A stretch of DNA of 64,000 bases, taken from positions 30,873 to 94,872 of the forward strand of contig JAGWUV010000010.1 in assembly GCA_028875875.1 (NCBI GenBank). The letters are read 5' to 3'. This document shows, one piece after another, positions 9,674 to 18,775 of this stretch. The stretch comes from Bacteroidota bacterium (GTDB lineage: Bacteria; Bacteroidota; Bacteroidia; Chitinophagales; Chitinophagaceae). The notes under the pieces are model-generated. The model did no database searches, had not been told where the DNA came from, and worked only from the letters and a program-made list of their open reading frames with translations. Position 1 is the first letter of the stretch. Each line of letters begins with the position of its first letter. The translations under genes were made by a program, and so were the position numbers.

Positions 9674-10105
9674 ATGAAAACAATTGAAAATACAGGTTGC
9701 AAGTTTGGGGTGGTAGTATTATTGATGATTGCAATAACGCTTACATCTTGTGCAAGGAAACTAAATTTCGGAACATCAGCAGTTGTGCCTGCTGCGGAAG
9801 GTGGTGTTAAAATAAAAGCAGATGCCAATAAAAATAACGCCATTGCTGTATTTGTAAAACATCTAGCACCGTCTAACCGGCTTACTCCTCCCAAACAAAC
9901 TTATGTGGTATGGATGGTTACCAGCGAGAATGTGACTAAAAATATTGGCCAGTTGAATAGTAGTTCCGGTTTTTTATCTAAAGCGTATAAGGCTTCGTTA
10001 AATACGGTTACTGCCTTTAAGCCGGTTAGCTTTTTCATTACGGCAGAAGACGATCCTACGGTTACACATCCCTCGGCCCCGGTTATTATGAAAACTGATA
10101 ATTAA
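9674..10105 (+). CDS. Small lipoprotein with anti-sigma-K-like domain
   Basis: A 143-residue protein. The N-terminus has a hydrophobic signal ending LTSCA, so it is probably lipidated at Cys26. The remaining part (about 50-143) has the rhythm of the extracytoplasmic RskA/anti-sigma-K C-terminal domain: QTYVVWMVTSENVTKNIGQL, then an F/V-rich strand pair, then AFKPVSFFITAEDDPTVTHP. No helix-loop-helix cytoplasmic anti-sigma domain is present, so a sigma-binding role is not implied. I do not recognise a function. A hairpin terminator follows. Confidence 0.6.
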   Translation: MKTIENTGCKFGVVVLLMIAITLTSCARKLNFGTSAVVPAAEGGVKIKADANKNNAIAVFVKHLAPSNRLTPPKQTYVVWMVTSENVTKNIGQLNSSSGFLSKAYKASLNTVTAFKPVSFFITAEDDPTVTHPSAPVIMKTDN

Positions 10106-10138
10106 GTTGATGATGCCTAAAGTGATCATCGTAAAAAT

Positions 10139-10172
10139 AAGAAAGGAGCTGTAACAGTACGGCTCCTTTCTT
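10139..10172. terminator. Bidirectional terminator between the lipoprotein gene and dnaB
   Basis: Perfect 11-bp stem AAGAAAGGAGC / GCTCCTTTCTT with a 12-nt loop. The A-rich left and T-rich right flanks let it serve the plus-strand lipoprotein gene and the convergent dnaB gene. Confidence 0.75.
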
Positions 10173-10199
10173 ATTAATGTCAATATATAATGCTATCTA

Positions 10200-11780
10200 T
10201 TAGAATGGCGCATCTCCATCAAATCCTTCATCAAAATCGCCTCCGTTCATGCGGCTGCCTTGTATGAAAAATTTTCCTCCGCCTTCTGATGCCCCACCTC
10301 CGGGACTAGGGGCTGGACCTACAGGTTTGAAATTGCCGCCTCCGTTAAAGCTTTGAAAGCCGCCATCTTCCTGCCATTCTTCAAATTTCTGGAAGTGAAG
10401 TAATGCTCTCAGCTTAATGGTTTCCAATGAACCATTCCTGTGTTTGGCAATCTTGATATGTGTTTCACCGCGATTGTCTTCTCCATTTTCGTTGGTATAA
10501 TTCTCATAGTATTCCGGACGATAAATGAACATTACCATATCAGCATCCTGCTCAATGGCACCCGATTCACGAAGGTCACTCAGTTGAGGCATTTTGCTTT
10601 CTTTCCTGGTTTCAACGGCACGGCTTAACTGTGATAATGCGATAATGGGGATATTCAATTCTTTGGCCAGGGCTTTCAGGTTCCGGGAAATGGTGCTGAT
10701 CTCCTGTTCACGGTTGCTGTTCTTTTCGCCGCTGCCACTCATCAATTGCAGGTAGTCGATGATGATAATTCCAACACCATGTTTATTTACCAGCCTCCTG
10801 GCTTTTGCCCTGAACTCGAAAATGTTCAGTGCAGCAGTATCATCAATGTACAGCGGAGCCGTTTCCAGTCTTTTAATGCCTTTTGCATGGAGTTGCTGGT
10901 ATTCATGATCTTCCAGTTTACCACGAGAAATCTTCTCCATGTGTATCTCACTCTCGGCACTTAAGATACGTTGCACCAATTGTGACGCACTCATCTCCAA
11001 AGAGAAGAAACCAACAGGAGTGGGCTTTACAGGATTTAAAGCTGCATGGCGGGCCAGGTTTAAGGCAAAAGCTGTTTTACCCACGGAAGGCCTTGCCGCA
11101 AGGATGATCAGATCGGTAGGCTGCCAGCCGTAAGTAACACGGTCCAGTGTACTAAAACCACTGGGTACGCCAGAGATATCTTCTGTTTTCGTTCTTAATT
11201 CATCAATTCGGTTGATGGTTTTAGCTAATACACTACCCATATCCTCGAAGTTTTTCTTCAGGTAGTTATTAGTGATGTTGAACATTTTGGTTTCACTCTC
11301 ATCCAAAAGGTCAAACACATCGGTGCTGTCTTCATATGCATCGCCGATAATCTCTCCGCTGATACGGATCAGCTCCCGCTGAATAAATTTCTGAAGAATG
11401 ATGCGGGCATGTGCATCTATGTGAGCTGTACTTACCACGGTATTAGTGAGCCTGGTAACGTAATAGGGGCCACCTACCTGGTCAAGCTGGTCTTTTCTTT
11501 TCAGTTCTTCCACCACGGTGAGGATATCGATGGGGATACCTCTCTGCTGCATATCCTGCATGGCTTTGAAGATGATCTGGTGTGCCTCTACATAAAAACA
11601 TTCAGCTTTAAGGTTTGTATCAATCACACTGTCGAATGCACTTTTTTCCAGCATAATTGCTCCCAGCACTGCTTCCTCCAACTCTTTGGCCTGAGGGGGC
11701 ACTTTGCCATATACCATTGTACTCAGGTCTATGCTTCCTTTCCTTCTTTTCTTATCTCTGTTCAGATTAGTGATGTCCAT
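10200..11780 (-). CDS. dnaB: Replicative DNA helicase
   Basis: Hexameric 5'-3' helicase of the replication fork, 526 residues. The N-terminal domain (PPQAKELEEAVLGAIM) is followed by a RecA-like domain with Walker A ARPSVGKTAFALN, Walker B IIIIDYLQLM, and the LSRAVETR and DLRESGAIEQDADMVMFI motifs. The C-terminal 50 residues are Gly-rich (GGGNFKPVGPAPSPGGG) and end in acidic DEGFDGDAPF, an SSB-tail-like end of unknown role. No intein is present. It is chromosomal in type, with no phage genes around it. Confidence 0.97.
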   Translation of the reverse strand: MDITNLNRDKKRRKGSIDLSTMVYGKVPPQAKELEEAVLGAIMLEKSAFDSVIDTNLKAECFYVEAHQIIFKAMQDMQQRGIPIDILTVVEELKRKDQLDQVGGPYYVTRLTNTVVSTAHIDAHARIILQKFIQRELIRISGEIIGDAYEDSTDVFDLLDESETKMFNITNNYLKKNFEDMGSVLAKTINRIDELRTKTEDISGVPSGFSTLDRVTYGWQPTDLIILAARPSVGKTAFALNLARHAALNPVKPTPVGFFSLEMSASQLVQRILSAESEIHMEKISRGKLEDHEYQQLHAKGIKRLETAPLYIDDTAALNIFEFRAKARRLVNKHGVGIIIIDYLQLMSGSGEKNSNREQEISTISRNLKALAKELNIPIIALSQLSRAVETRKESKMPQLSDLRESGAIEQDADMVMFIYRPEYYENYTNENGEDNRGETHIKIAKHRNGSLETIKLRALLHFQKFEEWQEDGGFQSFNGGGNFKPVGPAPSPGGGASEGGGKFFIQGSRMNGGDFDEGFDGDAPF

Positions 11781-12043
11781 GTCTACAAACAGCCGTTAAG
11801 GGGTTAGTAATATCTTTCAGATTTTTTCTCAAGGGGACAATTTGTATTAAGGAATTGTTAACCCGTTGAGAAAGGAGGACGAATATGGAGCAGAAAATCC
11901 TGACTTAAAAATTTTTTTCTTTCATTTTTCATCCACATCAATTCACAATTGATTTCACAGTTTTTGCCGCTCTATGCACAGAATTTTTATGCTTCTCCAC
12001 AATTTACAAAAGTTATACGCTGTTATCTACAAAACAATGCACA

Positions 12044-12061
12044 TTCTTTGTGCACAAAGAA
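12044..12061. repeat. 18-bp perfect palindrome upstream of pheT
   Basis: TTCTTTGTG followed by its exact complement CACAAAGAA. Its symmetry and place between divergent genes fit a dimeric regulator site; its centre is about 185 bp from the pheT -7 element. Confidence 0.5.
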
Positions 12062-12212
12062 ATTTCACCAAAAGCTCACAACTATCTGCTTTAATGTGTA
12101 AATAAAGGCACGCTCAGAAGCATCCTTTTAAAGATGATCCTGCACATGAAAATCGTTTTTTCTCTGTCCCTGCTATAACCGGCTTTGCATATTCCATTGC
12201 TTAGAGCCATTA

Positions 12213-12245
12213 TTGAACAACTCCGGCTTGCTTCGATTATATTTG
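12213..12245 (+). promoter_or_regulatory. pheT promoter (-33 TTG, -7 TATATTTG)
   Basis: TATATTTG at 12238-12245 fits TAnnTTTG; TTG at 12213-12215 lies 22 bp upstream, within the Bacteroidota -33 spacing. The leader would be about 19 nt. Confidence 0.55.
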
Positions 12246-12267
12246 CAGCCAATTAAGAAACAGCATA

Positions 12268-14691
12268 ATGACGATCAGTTATAATTGGTTAAGTGAATAC
12301 CTGCCGCAGGTCATCGATCCTGAAAAACTTTCTAAGATCCTTACATCTATCGGTTTGGAAGTAGAAAGCCTTGAAAAATACGAGAGCGTTAAAGGTGGTT
12401 TGCAGGGGCTGGTAATTGGAGAAGTGCTTGAATGTGAGCAACACCCCAATGCCGATAAGCTTAAAGTAACGAAAGTAAACATTGGCCAGCCCGAATCTCT
12501 CCAAATTGTTTGTGGTGCCCCTAATGTAGCGCAAGGACAAAAAGTGGTGGTAGCAACGGTAGGTACTACTATCTATCCTAACGCAGGTGAACCGCTAACC
12601 ATGAAAATAGCCAAGATCCGTGGTGTAGAAAGTTTTGGTATGATCTGTGCGGAAGACGAGATCGGTATCGGTGGAAGTCATGCCGGAATTATGGTATTAC
12701 CCGATGATGTGGCGATAGGCTCTCCCGCAGCTGATTATTTTAAACCTTACGTAGACTGGATTTATGAAATAGGGCTTACACCTAACCGTATGGATGCGAT
12801 GAGCCATTTAGGTGTAGCCAGAGATGTTTGTGCTTATATCACACATCATGAAAAGAAGGAAGCAAAGCCCAAACTGCCGTATCACAATCATTTTAAAGCC
12901 GATAACCAGTCTTTGCCTATTAAGGTTACTGTTGAAAACGCAGCGGCCTGCCCACGTTATACCGGTGTTAGCATCACTGGTGTTACCGTAAAAGATTCGC
13001 CGCAATGGCTGAAAGATAAATTGATCGCAATAGGTCAGCGTCCTATCAATAACATTGTTGATGTTACCAATTTTATTTTGCATGAAACAGGCCAGCCCCT
13101 GCATGCATTTGATGCTTCAGCTATTAAGGGTAATCATGTGATTGTGAAAAACCTTCCAGCTGGAACTTCTTTCACCACATTGGATGAAAAAGAAAGGAAG
13201 CTAACTGCAGAAGACTTGATGATCTGCAATGGCGATCAGGAACCGATGTGCGTTGCTGGTGTGTTCGGCGGATTGCATAGTGGTGTGCAAAATGCTACTA
13301 CAGCTATCTTTCTGGAAAGTGCTTGTTTCAGTTCAACTTCTGTGCGAAAGACTTCTATGTCGCATGGTTTACGTACCGATGCTGCCACCCGTTTTGAGAA
13401 AGGGGTAGATATCTCTAACACAGTCCAGGTACTGAAACGTGCAGCATTGCTGATCAAAGAAATAGCAGGTGGCGAGATCAGTTCTGATCTTGTGGATGTA
13501 TATCCTTCTCCCAAACAAAAAACAGAAGTTGCACTTAAAAATCATTATCTCAAAAAACTAAGCGGTAAAAATTATCATCCTGATACGGTGAAGAAAATTT
13601 TAACTGCGTTGGGTTTTGAAATTGTGAAAGAAGGCATGGATGAGTTGCGTGTAGCGGTTCCTTTCAGCAAACCCGATATCAGTCTACCTGCGGATATTGT
13701 AGAAGAGATCGTTAGGATTGATGGGCTGGATAATATTGACATCCCTTCGCTTATCACTATCTCCCCATCAACTGATACTTCTTCTGCAAAAGAGCTACTG
13801 AAGGATAAGATCGCCGGATACCTTGTTGGACAAGGGTTTTATGAATTGTTTACCAATTCTATCACCAACAGCAAATATTTCAACGAGGAAGTATTGAACG
13901 GAACAGTGAAAATGCTCAATAACCTGAGTGCAGAACTGGATGTGTTGCGACCCTCCATGCTTGAAACAGGATTGGAGATCATTGCCTACAACATCAATCG
14001 TAAAAACCAGAATCTCCTTTTCTTTGAACTAGGTAAAACTTACCATACTAAAGAAGTGGGACAATACCAGGAATTAGAACATTGTGCCTTATATCTTACG
14101 GGCTATACACATGAGGATGAATGGAGGGAGAAAAAACAGCCGCTGGATATTTTCAAAGCTAAAGGATGGGCTGCTGCCATTATTACCTTGTGTGGCCTGG
14201 GTGATATTCATTTTAATGCAGAGGACACCAATGCCCAACAATTATCTATTTTTTCAGGTAAACAAAAGCTGGGCGTATTGCAGGAGGTGGGTAAAAAGCA
14301 GTTGCAACAGTTTGATATCAAACAGCCCGTTTATTTCATTGATTTTGATTTTGCGGCCTTACTGAAAGCAGTGAGCAAAAACAAAATCACTTACCGGGAA
14401 GTAGCAAAATTCCCTGCTGTGCAGAGAGACCTTGCTCTTGTGGTGAATAGTACCGTAACCTATACAGCTATTGATGCCGCCATAAAAAAACTAAGGCTTT
14501 CCAAACTGCAGGATGTACGTTTGTTTGATGTATTTGAAAGTGAGAAGCTGGGTGCCGGTAAAAAATCAATGGCCGTAAGCTTTACCTTCCTGGATGAAGA
14601 AAAAACGCTTACCGATAAAGAAATTGATGGCATGATGAGTAAACTGATCAGTACATTTGAGAAAGAACTTTCAGCCGAAATAAGAAAATAG
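12268..14691 (+). CDS. pheT: Phenylalanine-tRNA ligase subunit beta
   Basis: Beta chain of the tetrameric PheRS that charges tRNA-Phe. The 807-residue protein has the full domain set: N-terminal EMAP/tRNA-binding domain (GLVIGEVLECEQHPNADKLK, about 45-155), B3/B4 editing domain (HAFDASAIKGNHVIVKN region), B5 domain (VEEIVRIDGLDNI region, about 400-475), the catalytic-like core and a C-terminal FDX-ACB anticodon-binding domain (PAVQRDLALVV to the end). pheS is not in the window, so alpha and beta are unlinked. The coiled-coil gene and zapA follow 10 bp later, so a common transcript is likely. Confidence 0.97.
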   Translation: MTISYNWLSEYLPQVIDPEKLSKILTSIGLEVESLEKYESVKGGLQGLVIGEVLECEQHPNADKLKVTKVNIGQPESLQIVCGAPNVAQGQKVVVATVGTTIYPNAGEPLTMKIAKIRGVESFGMICAEDEIGIGGSHAGIMVLPDDVAIGSPAADYFKPYVDWIYEIGLTPNRMDAMSHLGVARDVCAYITHHEKKEAKPKLPYHNHFKADNQSLPIKVTVENAAACPRYTGVSITGVTVKDSPQWLKDKLIAIGQRPINNIVDVTNFILHETGQPLHAFDASAIKGNHVIVKNLPAGTSFTTLDEKERKLTAEDLMICNGDQEPMCVAGVFGGLHSGVQNATTAIFLESACFSSTSVRKTSMSHGLRTDAATRFEKGVDISNTVQVLKRAALLIKEIAGGEISSDLVDVYPSPKQKTEVALKNHYLKKLSGKNYHPDTVKKILTALGFEIVKEGMDELRVAVPFSKPDISLPADIVEEIVRIDGLDNIDIPSLITISPSTDTSSAKELLKDKIAGYLVGQGFYELFTNSITNSKYFNEEVLNGTVKMLNNLSAELDVLRPSMLETGLEIIAYNINRKNQNLLFFELGKTYHTKEVGQYQELEHCALYLTGYTHEDEWREKKQPLDIFKAKGWAAAIITLCGLGDIHFNAEDTNAQQLSIFSGKQKLGVLQEVGKKQLQQFDIKQPVYFIDFDFAALLKAVSKNKITYREVAKFPAVQRDLALVVNSTVTYTAIDAAIKKLRLSKLQDVRLFDVFESEKLGAGKKSMAVSFTFLDEEKTLTDKEIDGMMSKLISTFEKELSAEIRK

Positions 14692-14701
14692 GGTATACAA
14701 A

Positions 14702-14995
14702 ATGAGCCACCTGATCAACCAGCAATTACAACACCTGCACCAGTCGCTTCAGCAATTACTGAAGCAATACCAGTTGGTTGAAAGAGAGAATGTGCAGTTG
14801 AAAAAAGAGCTGGAAAAAACAAAACAGCAGGTACAGTCTGCTGAAAGCCAGGTGCAAACCTTACAACAGAAAGTAGATGTATTAAAGCTGGGAACAGATA
14901 GCTGGAGTGAACAGGATAAAAAGGAATTACAAAAGCGAATTGACGGCTACCTGAAGGAAATAGACAAATGTTTACTGATTTTGAATAAAGACTAG
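14702..14995 (+). CDS. Small coiled-coil protein next to zapA
   Basis: A 97-residue protein that is almost wholly a coiled coil: heptads rich in L, Q, E and K from residue 5 to 65 (LQQLLKQYQLVERENVQLKK) and a short C-terminal helix. It lies between pheT (10 bp upstream) and zapA (stop and next start are 1 bp apart), so translation with zapA is probably coupled. Size, composition and position suggest a ZapB-like or other divisome accessory; this is inference from context, since coiled coils cannot be assigned by sequence alone. Confidence 0.65.
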   Translation: MSHLINQQLQHLHQSLQQLLKQYQLVERENVQLKKELEKTKQQVQSAESQVQTLQQKVDVLKLGTDSWSEQDKKELQKRIDGYLKEIDKCLLILNKD

Positions 14996-14996
14996 T

Positions 14997-15293
14997 ATGG
15001 CAGAGATGATCCCTGTAAATATCGTGATCGGCGACAGAACTTACCGTTTAAAAATTGAGCCGGAAGATGAAGAAGTGTTGCGTAAAACGGTAAAGATCAT
15101 CAATGATAAAATTGTAGAGTTCAAAAACAGCTTTGCTGGGAAAGATATGCAGGATTATATCGCTATGGTGTTATTGTGGTATGCAACTGAACAGGCCAAA
15201 AAAGGCCCTGGCATACTGGAACAAAAAGAAACATCCGATAAAATACTTGCTATCCAAAGTCTTATTGATAAAGCATTGGTGAAGAACCAATAA
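14997..15293 (+). CDS. zapA: Cell division protein ZapA
   Basis: A 98-residue FtsZ-bundling protein. The N-terminal beta-hairpin domain (IPVNIVIGDRTYRLKI) and the helix with DEEVLRKTVKIINDKI match ZapA, followed by a C-terminal dimerising coil (DKILAIQSLIDKAL). It starts 1 bp after the stop of the coiled-coil gene. The 140-bp spacer to rny holds no gene that I can support. Confidence 0.9.
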   Translation: MAEMIPVNIVIGDRTYRLKIEPEDEEVLRKTVKIINDKIVEFKNSFAGKDMQDYIAMVLLWYATEQAKKGPGILEQKETSDKILAIQSLIDKALVKNQ

Positions 15294-15433
15294 TATTCAT
15301 TCCTAACATTTTATATTGCCATTTCCTTTCGGTTGCTTTATTTATTTATCTTCGCAAACTATCACTCACTGAAACAGTTATGGTGAAATGTGAGGCCTTA
15401 TGATTGTGAAATATCTTAAAACAGAACAAGAAC

Positions 15434-16996
15434 ATGGAGTATGTTATATCGATTATAGTTGGTGTAATTGCACTAATTGCCGGCATTATAGCGGGTAAGG
15501 TAATTTTTGCCAAAGACACAAAAAAACAGGTTGAAGAGGCAGAGTTACAAGCTCAAACCATTATCAAGGAAGCTGAATTAAGGGCTGAAACGATCAAGAA
15601 AGAAAAACAGCTCGAGGCGAAAGAAAAATTTGTTCAGTTAAAGGCTGAACACGATAGGGAAATATTGGATCGTAACCGCAAGATGAGCGATGCTGAAGCC
15701 CGTATCAAACAAAAAGAGATTGCCATCAACCAAAAGGAATCTAACCTGGATAAGCAGTTGAAGGAGAATGAGGCGATCAAGGAAAACCTGAACCGCCAGA
15801 TCGAAGTGGTGAATCTGAAGCGCAATGAGCTGGAAAAACACCAGGAAGAGCATATCCGCAGGCTGGAAAAAATTGCAGGCTTAACTGCCGAAGAAGCCAA
15901 GGCTCAATTGATCGAAAGCCTGAAACACGAGGCACAAACACAGGCACTTGCTTTGCAGCAGGAAATTATTGAAGAGGCCAAACAAAAGGCCAATAAAGAA
16001 GCCAGAAAAATTGTTATTCAATCTATCCAGCGTACCGCAGCAGAACAAACCATTGAAAATACGGTTACCGTTTTCAACCTGGAAACAGACGAGATTAAGG
16101 GCCAGATCATTGGTAGGGAGGGAAGAAATATCCGTGCAATTGAAGCTGCTACCGGCGTAGACCTGATCGTTGACGATACGCCTGAAGCGATCATTCTTTC
16201 TTCTTTCGATCCGCTTAGGAGGGAAATTGCCCGTTTGAGTTTACAGCGACTGGTGGCCGACGGCCGTATTCATCCTGCCCGTATAGAGGAAGTAGTTGAA
16301 AAAACCCGTAAGCAGCTGGAAGAGCAGGTGATGGAAATTGGAGAGCGTACAGTAATTGAATTGGGTATTCATGGTTTGCATAAAGAACTGGTAAGAATAG
16401 TAGGTAAGATGCGTTTCCGTTCTTCTTATGGCCAAAACCTGTTAATGCACAGCCGTGAAGTGGCTAATCTTTGCGCCATAATGGCCAGTGAATTAGGAAT
16501 GAATCCTAAACTGGCAAAACGTGCCGGCTTACTACATGATATCGGTAAAGTTCCAGATGAAGAAACTGAATTAAGCCATGCCTTGCTGGGTGCGAAACTG
16601 GCAGAGAAATATGGTGAAAACCCTGCTGTGGTAAATGCCATCGGCGCCCACCACGATGAAATGGAAATGCAATATGTGATTTCTCCTGTGGTGCAGGCCT
16701 GCGATGCGATCAGCGGCGCAAGGCCAGGTGCAAGGCGTGAAATTATGCAGCAATACCTGCAAAGGATCAAAGACCTTGAAAACCTTGCTATGAATTATCA
16801 GGGTGTTGAAAAAGCATATGCTATTCAGGCCGGAAGGGAACTGAGGGTAATTGTAGAAGCCGATAAAGTAACTGATGGCGACAGCGATAAGCTGAGCTTT
16901 GAAATAGCCCAGAAAATTCAAACAGAGATGACCTATCCCGGTCAAATTAAGGTAACTGTTATTCGAGAAAAAAGAGCGGTGAACGTAGCGAGATAA
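15434..16996 (+). CDS. rny: Ribonuclease Y
   Basis: Membrane-anchored endoribonuclease that starts mRNA decay. The 520-residue protein has one N-terminal transmembrane segment (about 4-25), a long charged coiled coil (about 30-200), a KH domain with [24 protein letters not shown] and an HD domain with [17 protein letters not shown] and the catalytic LLHDIGK (H368-D369). The length and order are standard for RNase Y. It is followed by the promoter of rplS. Confidence 0.97.
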   Translation: MEYVISIIVGVIALIAGIIAGKVIFAKDTKKQVEEAELQAQTIIKEAELRAETIKKEKQLEAKEKFVQLKAEHDREILDRNRKMSDAEARIKQKEIAINQKESNLDKQLKENEAIKENLNRQIEVVNLKRNELEKHQEEHIRRLEKIAGLTAEEAKAQLIESLKHEAQTQALALQQEIIEEAKQKANKEARKIVIQSIQRTAAEQTIENTVTVFNLETDEIKGQIIGREGRNIRAIEAATGVDLIVDDTPEAIILSSFDPLRREIARLSLQRLVADGRIHPARIEEVVEKTRKQLEEQVMEIGERTVIELGIHGLHKELVRIVGKMRFRSSYGQNLLMHSREVANLCAIMASELGMNPKLAKRAGLLHDIGKVPDEETELSHALLGAKLAEKYGENPAVVNAIGAHHDEMEMQYVISPVVQACDAISGARPGARREIMQQYLQRIKDLENLAMNYQGVEKAYAIQAGRELRVIVEADKVTDGDSDKLSFEIAQKIQTEMTYPGQIKVTVIREKRAVNVAR

Positions 16997-17014
16997 ATAA
17001 TTTGAAAATTGAGA

Positions 17015-17044
17015 TTTGAAATTTCAATTTTTCCCCTACCTTTG
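17015..17044 (+). promoter_or_regulatory. rplS promoter (TTTG / TACCTTTG)
   Basis: TTTG at 17015-17018 and TACCTTTG at 17037-17044 are 18 bp apart, a textbook Bacteroidota sigma-A promoter. It also decides the rplS start: a longer open frame from 17009 would begin upstream of the promoter. Confidence 0.7.
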
Positions 17045-17065
17045 CCGTCCGCAAAAATTAAAGTT

Positions 17066-17416
17066 ATGAACGCAGCAGTTCAGTTTGTACATGAGCAATT
17101 GACAGCAAAAAAAGAATATCCCAAATTTAAAAGTGGTGATAATATCACTGTCAACTATAAAATTATTGAAGGTGGTAAAGAGCGTATCCAAAGCTTCCGC
17201 GGTGATGTTGTGAAGTTACAAGGTACCGGTGCCACTGCTTCATTCACAGTACGTAAAATTTCTGATGGTGTTGGAGTAGAGCGTTTGTTCCCTTTCTATT
17301 CACCTAATATCGATTCAATTGTATTGAACAAGTCTGGTAAAGTACGTCGTGCTAAATTGTACTACTTACGTGAGAGAAGTGGTAAGAGTGCACGTATCAA
17401 AGAAAAGAGATTCTAA
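17066..17416 (+). CDS. rplS: 50S ribosomal protein L19
   Basis: A 116-residue ribosomal protein at the 30S-50S interface. The conserved core FKSGDNITVNYKIIEGGKERIQSFRG and VERLFPFYSPNI identify L19. I chose the ATG at 17066 rather than the in-frame start 57 bp upstream because the promoter -7 element (17037-17044) lies between them and because the resulting length equals that of the family. A strong terminator follows, so tatA is transcribed from its own promoter or by read-through. Confidence 0.97.
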   Translation: MNAAVQFVHEQLTAKKEYPKFKSGDNITVNYKIIEGGKERIQSFRGDVVKLQGTGATASFTVRKISDGVGVERLFPFYSPNIDSIVLNKSGKVRRAKLYYLRERSGKSARIKEKRF

Positions 17417-17435
17417 TTGCATTACATATTCTTGC

Positions 17436-17467
17436 AAAAGCGGAAGTATACCATGCTTCCGCTTTTT
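17436..17467 (+). terminator. Terminator after rplS
   Basis: An 11-bp stem AAAAGCGGAAG / CTTCCGCTTTT with a 9-nt loop and a T tract. Confidence 0.85.
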
Positions 17468-17526
17468 GTTTTTAATTTTTAGGAATGATGCTTTTCATTT
17501 ACCTTGCGTAACTAAATCAATTTTAT

Positions 17527-17760
17527 ATGGGAGACTTATTTGCACCTCAACATTTAATGCTCATTCTCTTGATCATCCTTATCTTTTTTGGTGGAAAGAA
17601 AATACCTGAATTGATGCGTGGATTAGGAAAGGGAATAAGAGAGTTTAAAGATGCGAAGGATAATGTGCAGAGAGAGATTGAAGGGCACATTAACGATACA
17701 TCTTCTTCAAATAATAATTCTTCAAAAAATATTACTTCTGGCACTTCAGAAAAAGTATAA
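17527..17760 (+). CDS. tatA: Sec-independent protein translocase TatA
   Basis: Pore-forming subunit of the twin-arginine pathway, 77 residues. A single N-terminal membrane helix ([19 protein letters not shown]) with the FG-x-KK-P hinge is followed by an amphipathic helix ([14 protein letters not shown]) and a polar Ser/Asn-rich tail, exactly the TatA/E plan. tatC follows after a terminator. No separate tatB was seen, so this is a minimal TatAC arrangement. The DUF1501 protein in this window is a likely client. Confidence 0.92.
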   Translation: MGDLFAPQHLMLILLIILIFFGGKKIPELMRGLGKGIREFKDAKDNVQREIEGHINDTSSSNNNSSKNITSGTSEKV

Positions 17761-17780
17761 TTTTTTGATTTGATTGAAGT

Positions 17781-17815
17781 AAAACCTCGCAATGTAACCA
17801 ATGCGAGGTTTTGTT
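17781..17815 (+). terminator. Terminator between tatA and tatC
   Basis: A 9-bp stem AACCTCGCA / TGCGAGGTT, loop of 10 nt, followed by TTGTTTTG. It should lower tatC relative to tatA, which is needed in excess. Confidence 0.65.
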
Positions 17816-17851
17816 TTGTAACAAAGCAATTCTAATCTTTCTTATACAGCG

Positions 17852-18703
17852 ATGAGTTTATTTAAAAAGAAGTCAGCCTCTGATGAAACCGCAGATATGT
17901 CTTTTGTTGAGCATATCGATGAACTGCGGAAGCATTTGTTCAGGTCGGCAATAGCAGTAACCATTGGTGCCATCGTAATGGCTGTGTATAACAGTTTTAT
18001 TGTAAAGAAAGTACTGATGGGGCCTACGCATCCGGATTTCATTACGTATGAATATTTATGCAAACTGGGCCAGGCGTTAGGTATGGGCAATAATCTTTGC
18101 CTTACCAAGATCAATGTGAAAATGCAGAGTAATGTAGTGGCTGGTCAGTTTAGTATCTATCTGAATGTAATTTTAATTGGTGGCTTTATCCTTGCATTTC
18201 CATATGTATTCTGGCAATTCTGGAAGTTTGTAAGGCCCGCATTGAAAAAAAATGAATTGAGAGGAACAAGAGGTGTTATCTTCTGGGTTTCTACCTTATT
18301 CTTCATTGGCGTATTATTCGGATACTTCATCATCGCTCCATATACTATCAACTTCTTTGCGAATTTTACATTAGATGATAATATTGAGAACATTTGGACC
18401 ATTACCAGCTATTTCAATACAATGGTTCCATTGATTGTTGGGTCGGGGTTGGCTTTTCAATTACCGTTGGTGTTGTTTTTTCTTGCAAAGATAGATGTGG
18501 TCACTGCTTCTTTTTTGCGTAAATACCGCAGGCATTCTATTGTTGTGATTGTTATAGCTGTTTCAGTCATCACGCCTCCGGATTTTCTCAGTACAGTTAT
18601 CTGTAGTATACCATTGGTATTGTTGTATGAGATAAGCATTTTGCTTTGTGCGAATGTAGAGAAAAAGAAAAAAATCGGAAAACCTGAACCGGATTGGGAA
18701 TAA
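17852..18703 (+). CDS. tatC: Sec-independent protein translocase TatC
   Basis: Signal-recognition subunit of the Tat translocase, 283 residues with six predicted membrane helices. Family marks are MSFVEHIDELRKHLFRS at the N-terminus, the FWQFWKFVRPALKKNE loop and the C-terminal VITPPDFLSTVICSIPLVLLYE. A periplasmic insertion around residues 50-95 is longer than in E. coli, as is usual in Bacteroidota. It lies between tatA and gatA on the same strand. Confidence 0.95.
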   Translation: MSLFKKKSASDETADMSFVEHIDELRKHLFRSAIAVTIGAIVMAVYNSFIVKKVLMGPTHPDFITYEYLCKLGQALGMGNNLCLTKINVKMQSNVVAGQFSIYLNVILIGGFILAFPYVFWQFWKFVRPALKKNELRGTRGVIFWVSTLFFIGVLFGYFIIAPYTINFFANFTLDDNIENIWTITSYFNTMVPLIVGSGLAFQLPLVLFFLAKIDVVTASFLRKYRRHSIVVIVIAVSVITPPDFLSTVICSIPLVLLYEISILLCANVEKKKKIGKPEPDWE

Positions 18704-18775
18704 AAGACTGATGATGTGTGATGTTCTCCATCGTTAAGCGGGTTAAATATCTTTATCACTTTAATAGAATAGACT

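Larger units (their letters stand above)
11781..12267. other. 487-bp AT-rich divergent intergenic region (dnaB / pheT)
   Basis: No credible coding frame was found. It holds the divergent promoters of dnaB and pheT, an 18-bp perfect palindrome (12044-12061) and a pheT -33/-7 pair. No cluster of DnaA boxes (TTATNCACA) was seen, so an origin is not called. Confidence 0.6.

Noticed and set aside
11409..11807. Plus-strand frame of 132 codons over dnaB
   Set aside because: Lies wholly antisense to a conserved gene with full motif support on the other strand.
11781..12267. Replication origin next to dnaB
   Set aside because: No cluster of DnaA boxes and no dnaA or dnaN gene; AT-richness alone is not enough.
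15294..15433. 6S RNA behind zapA
   Set aside because: The 140-bp spacer is short and I could not fold a closed rod with a central bubble from it.
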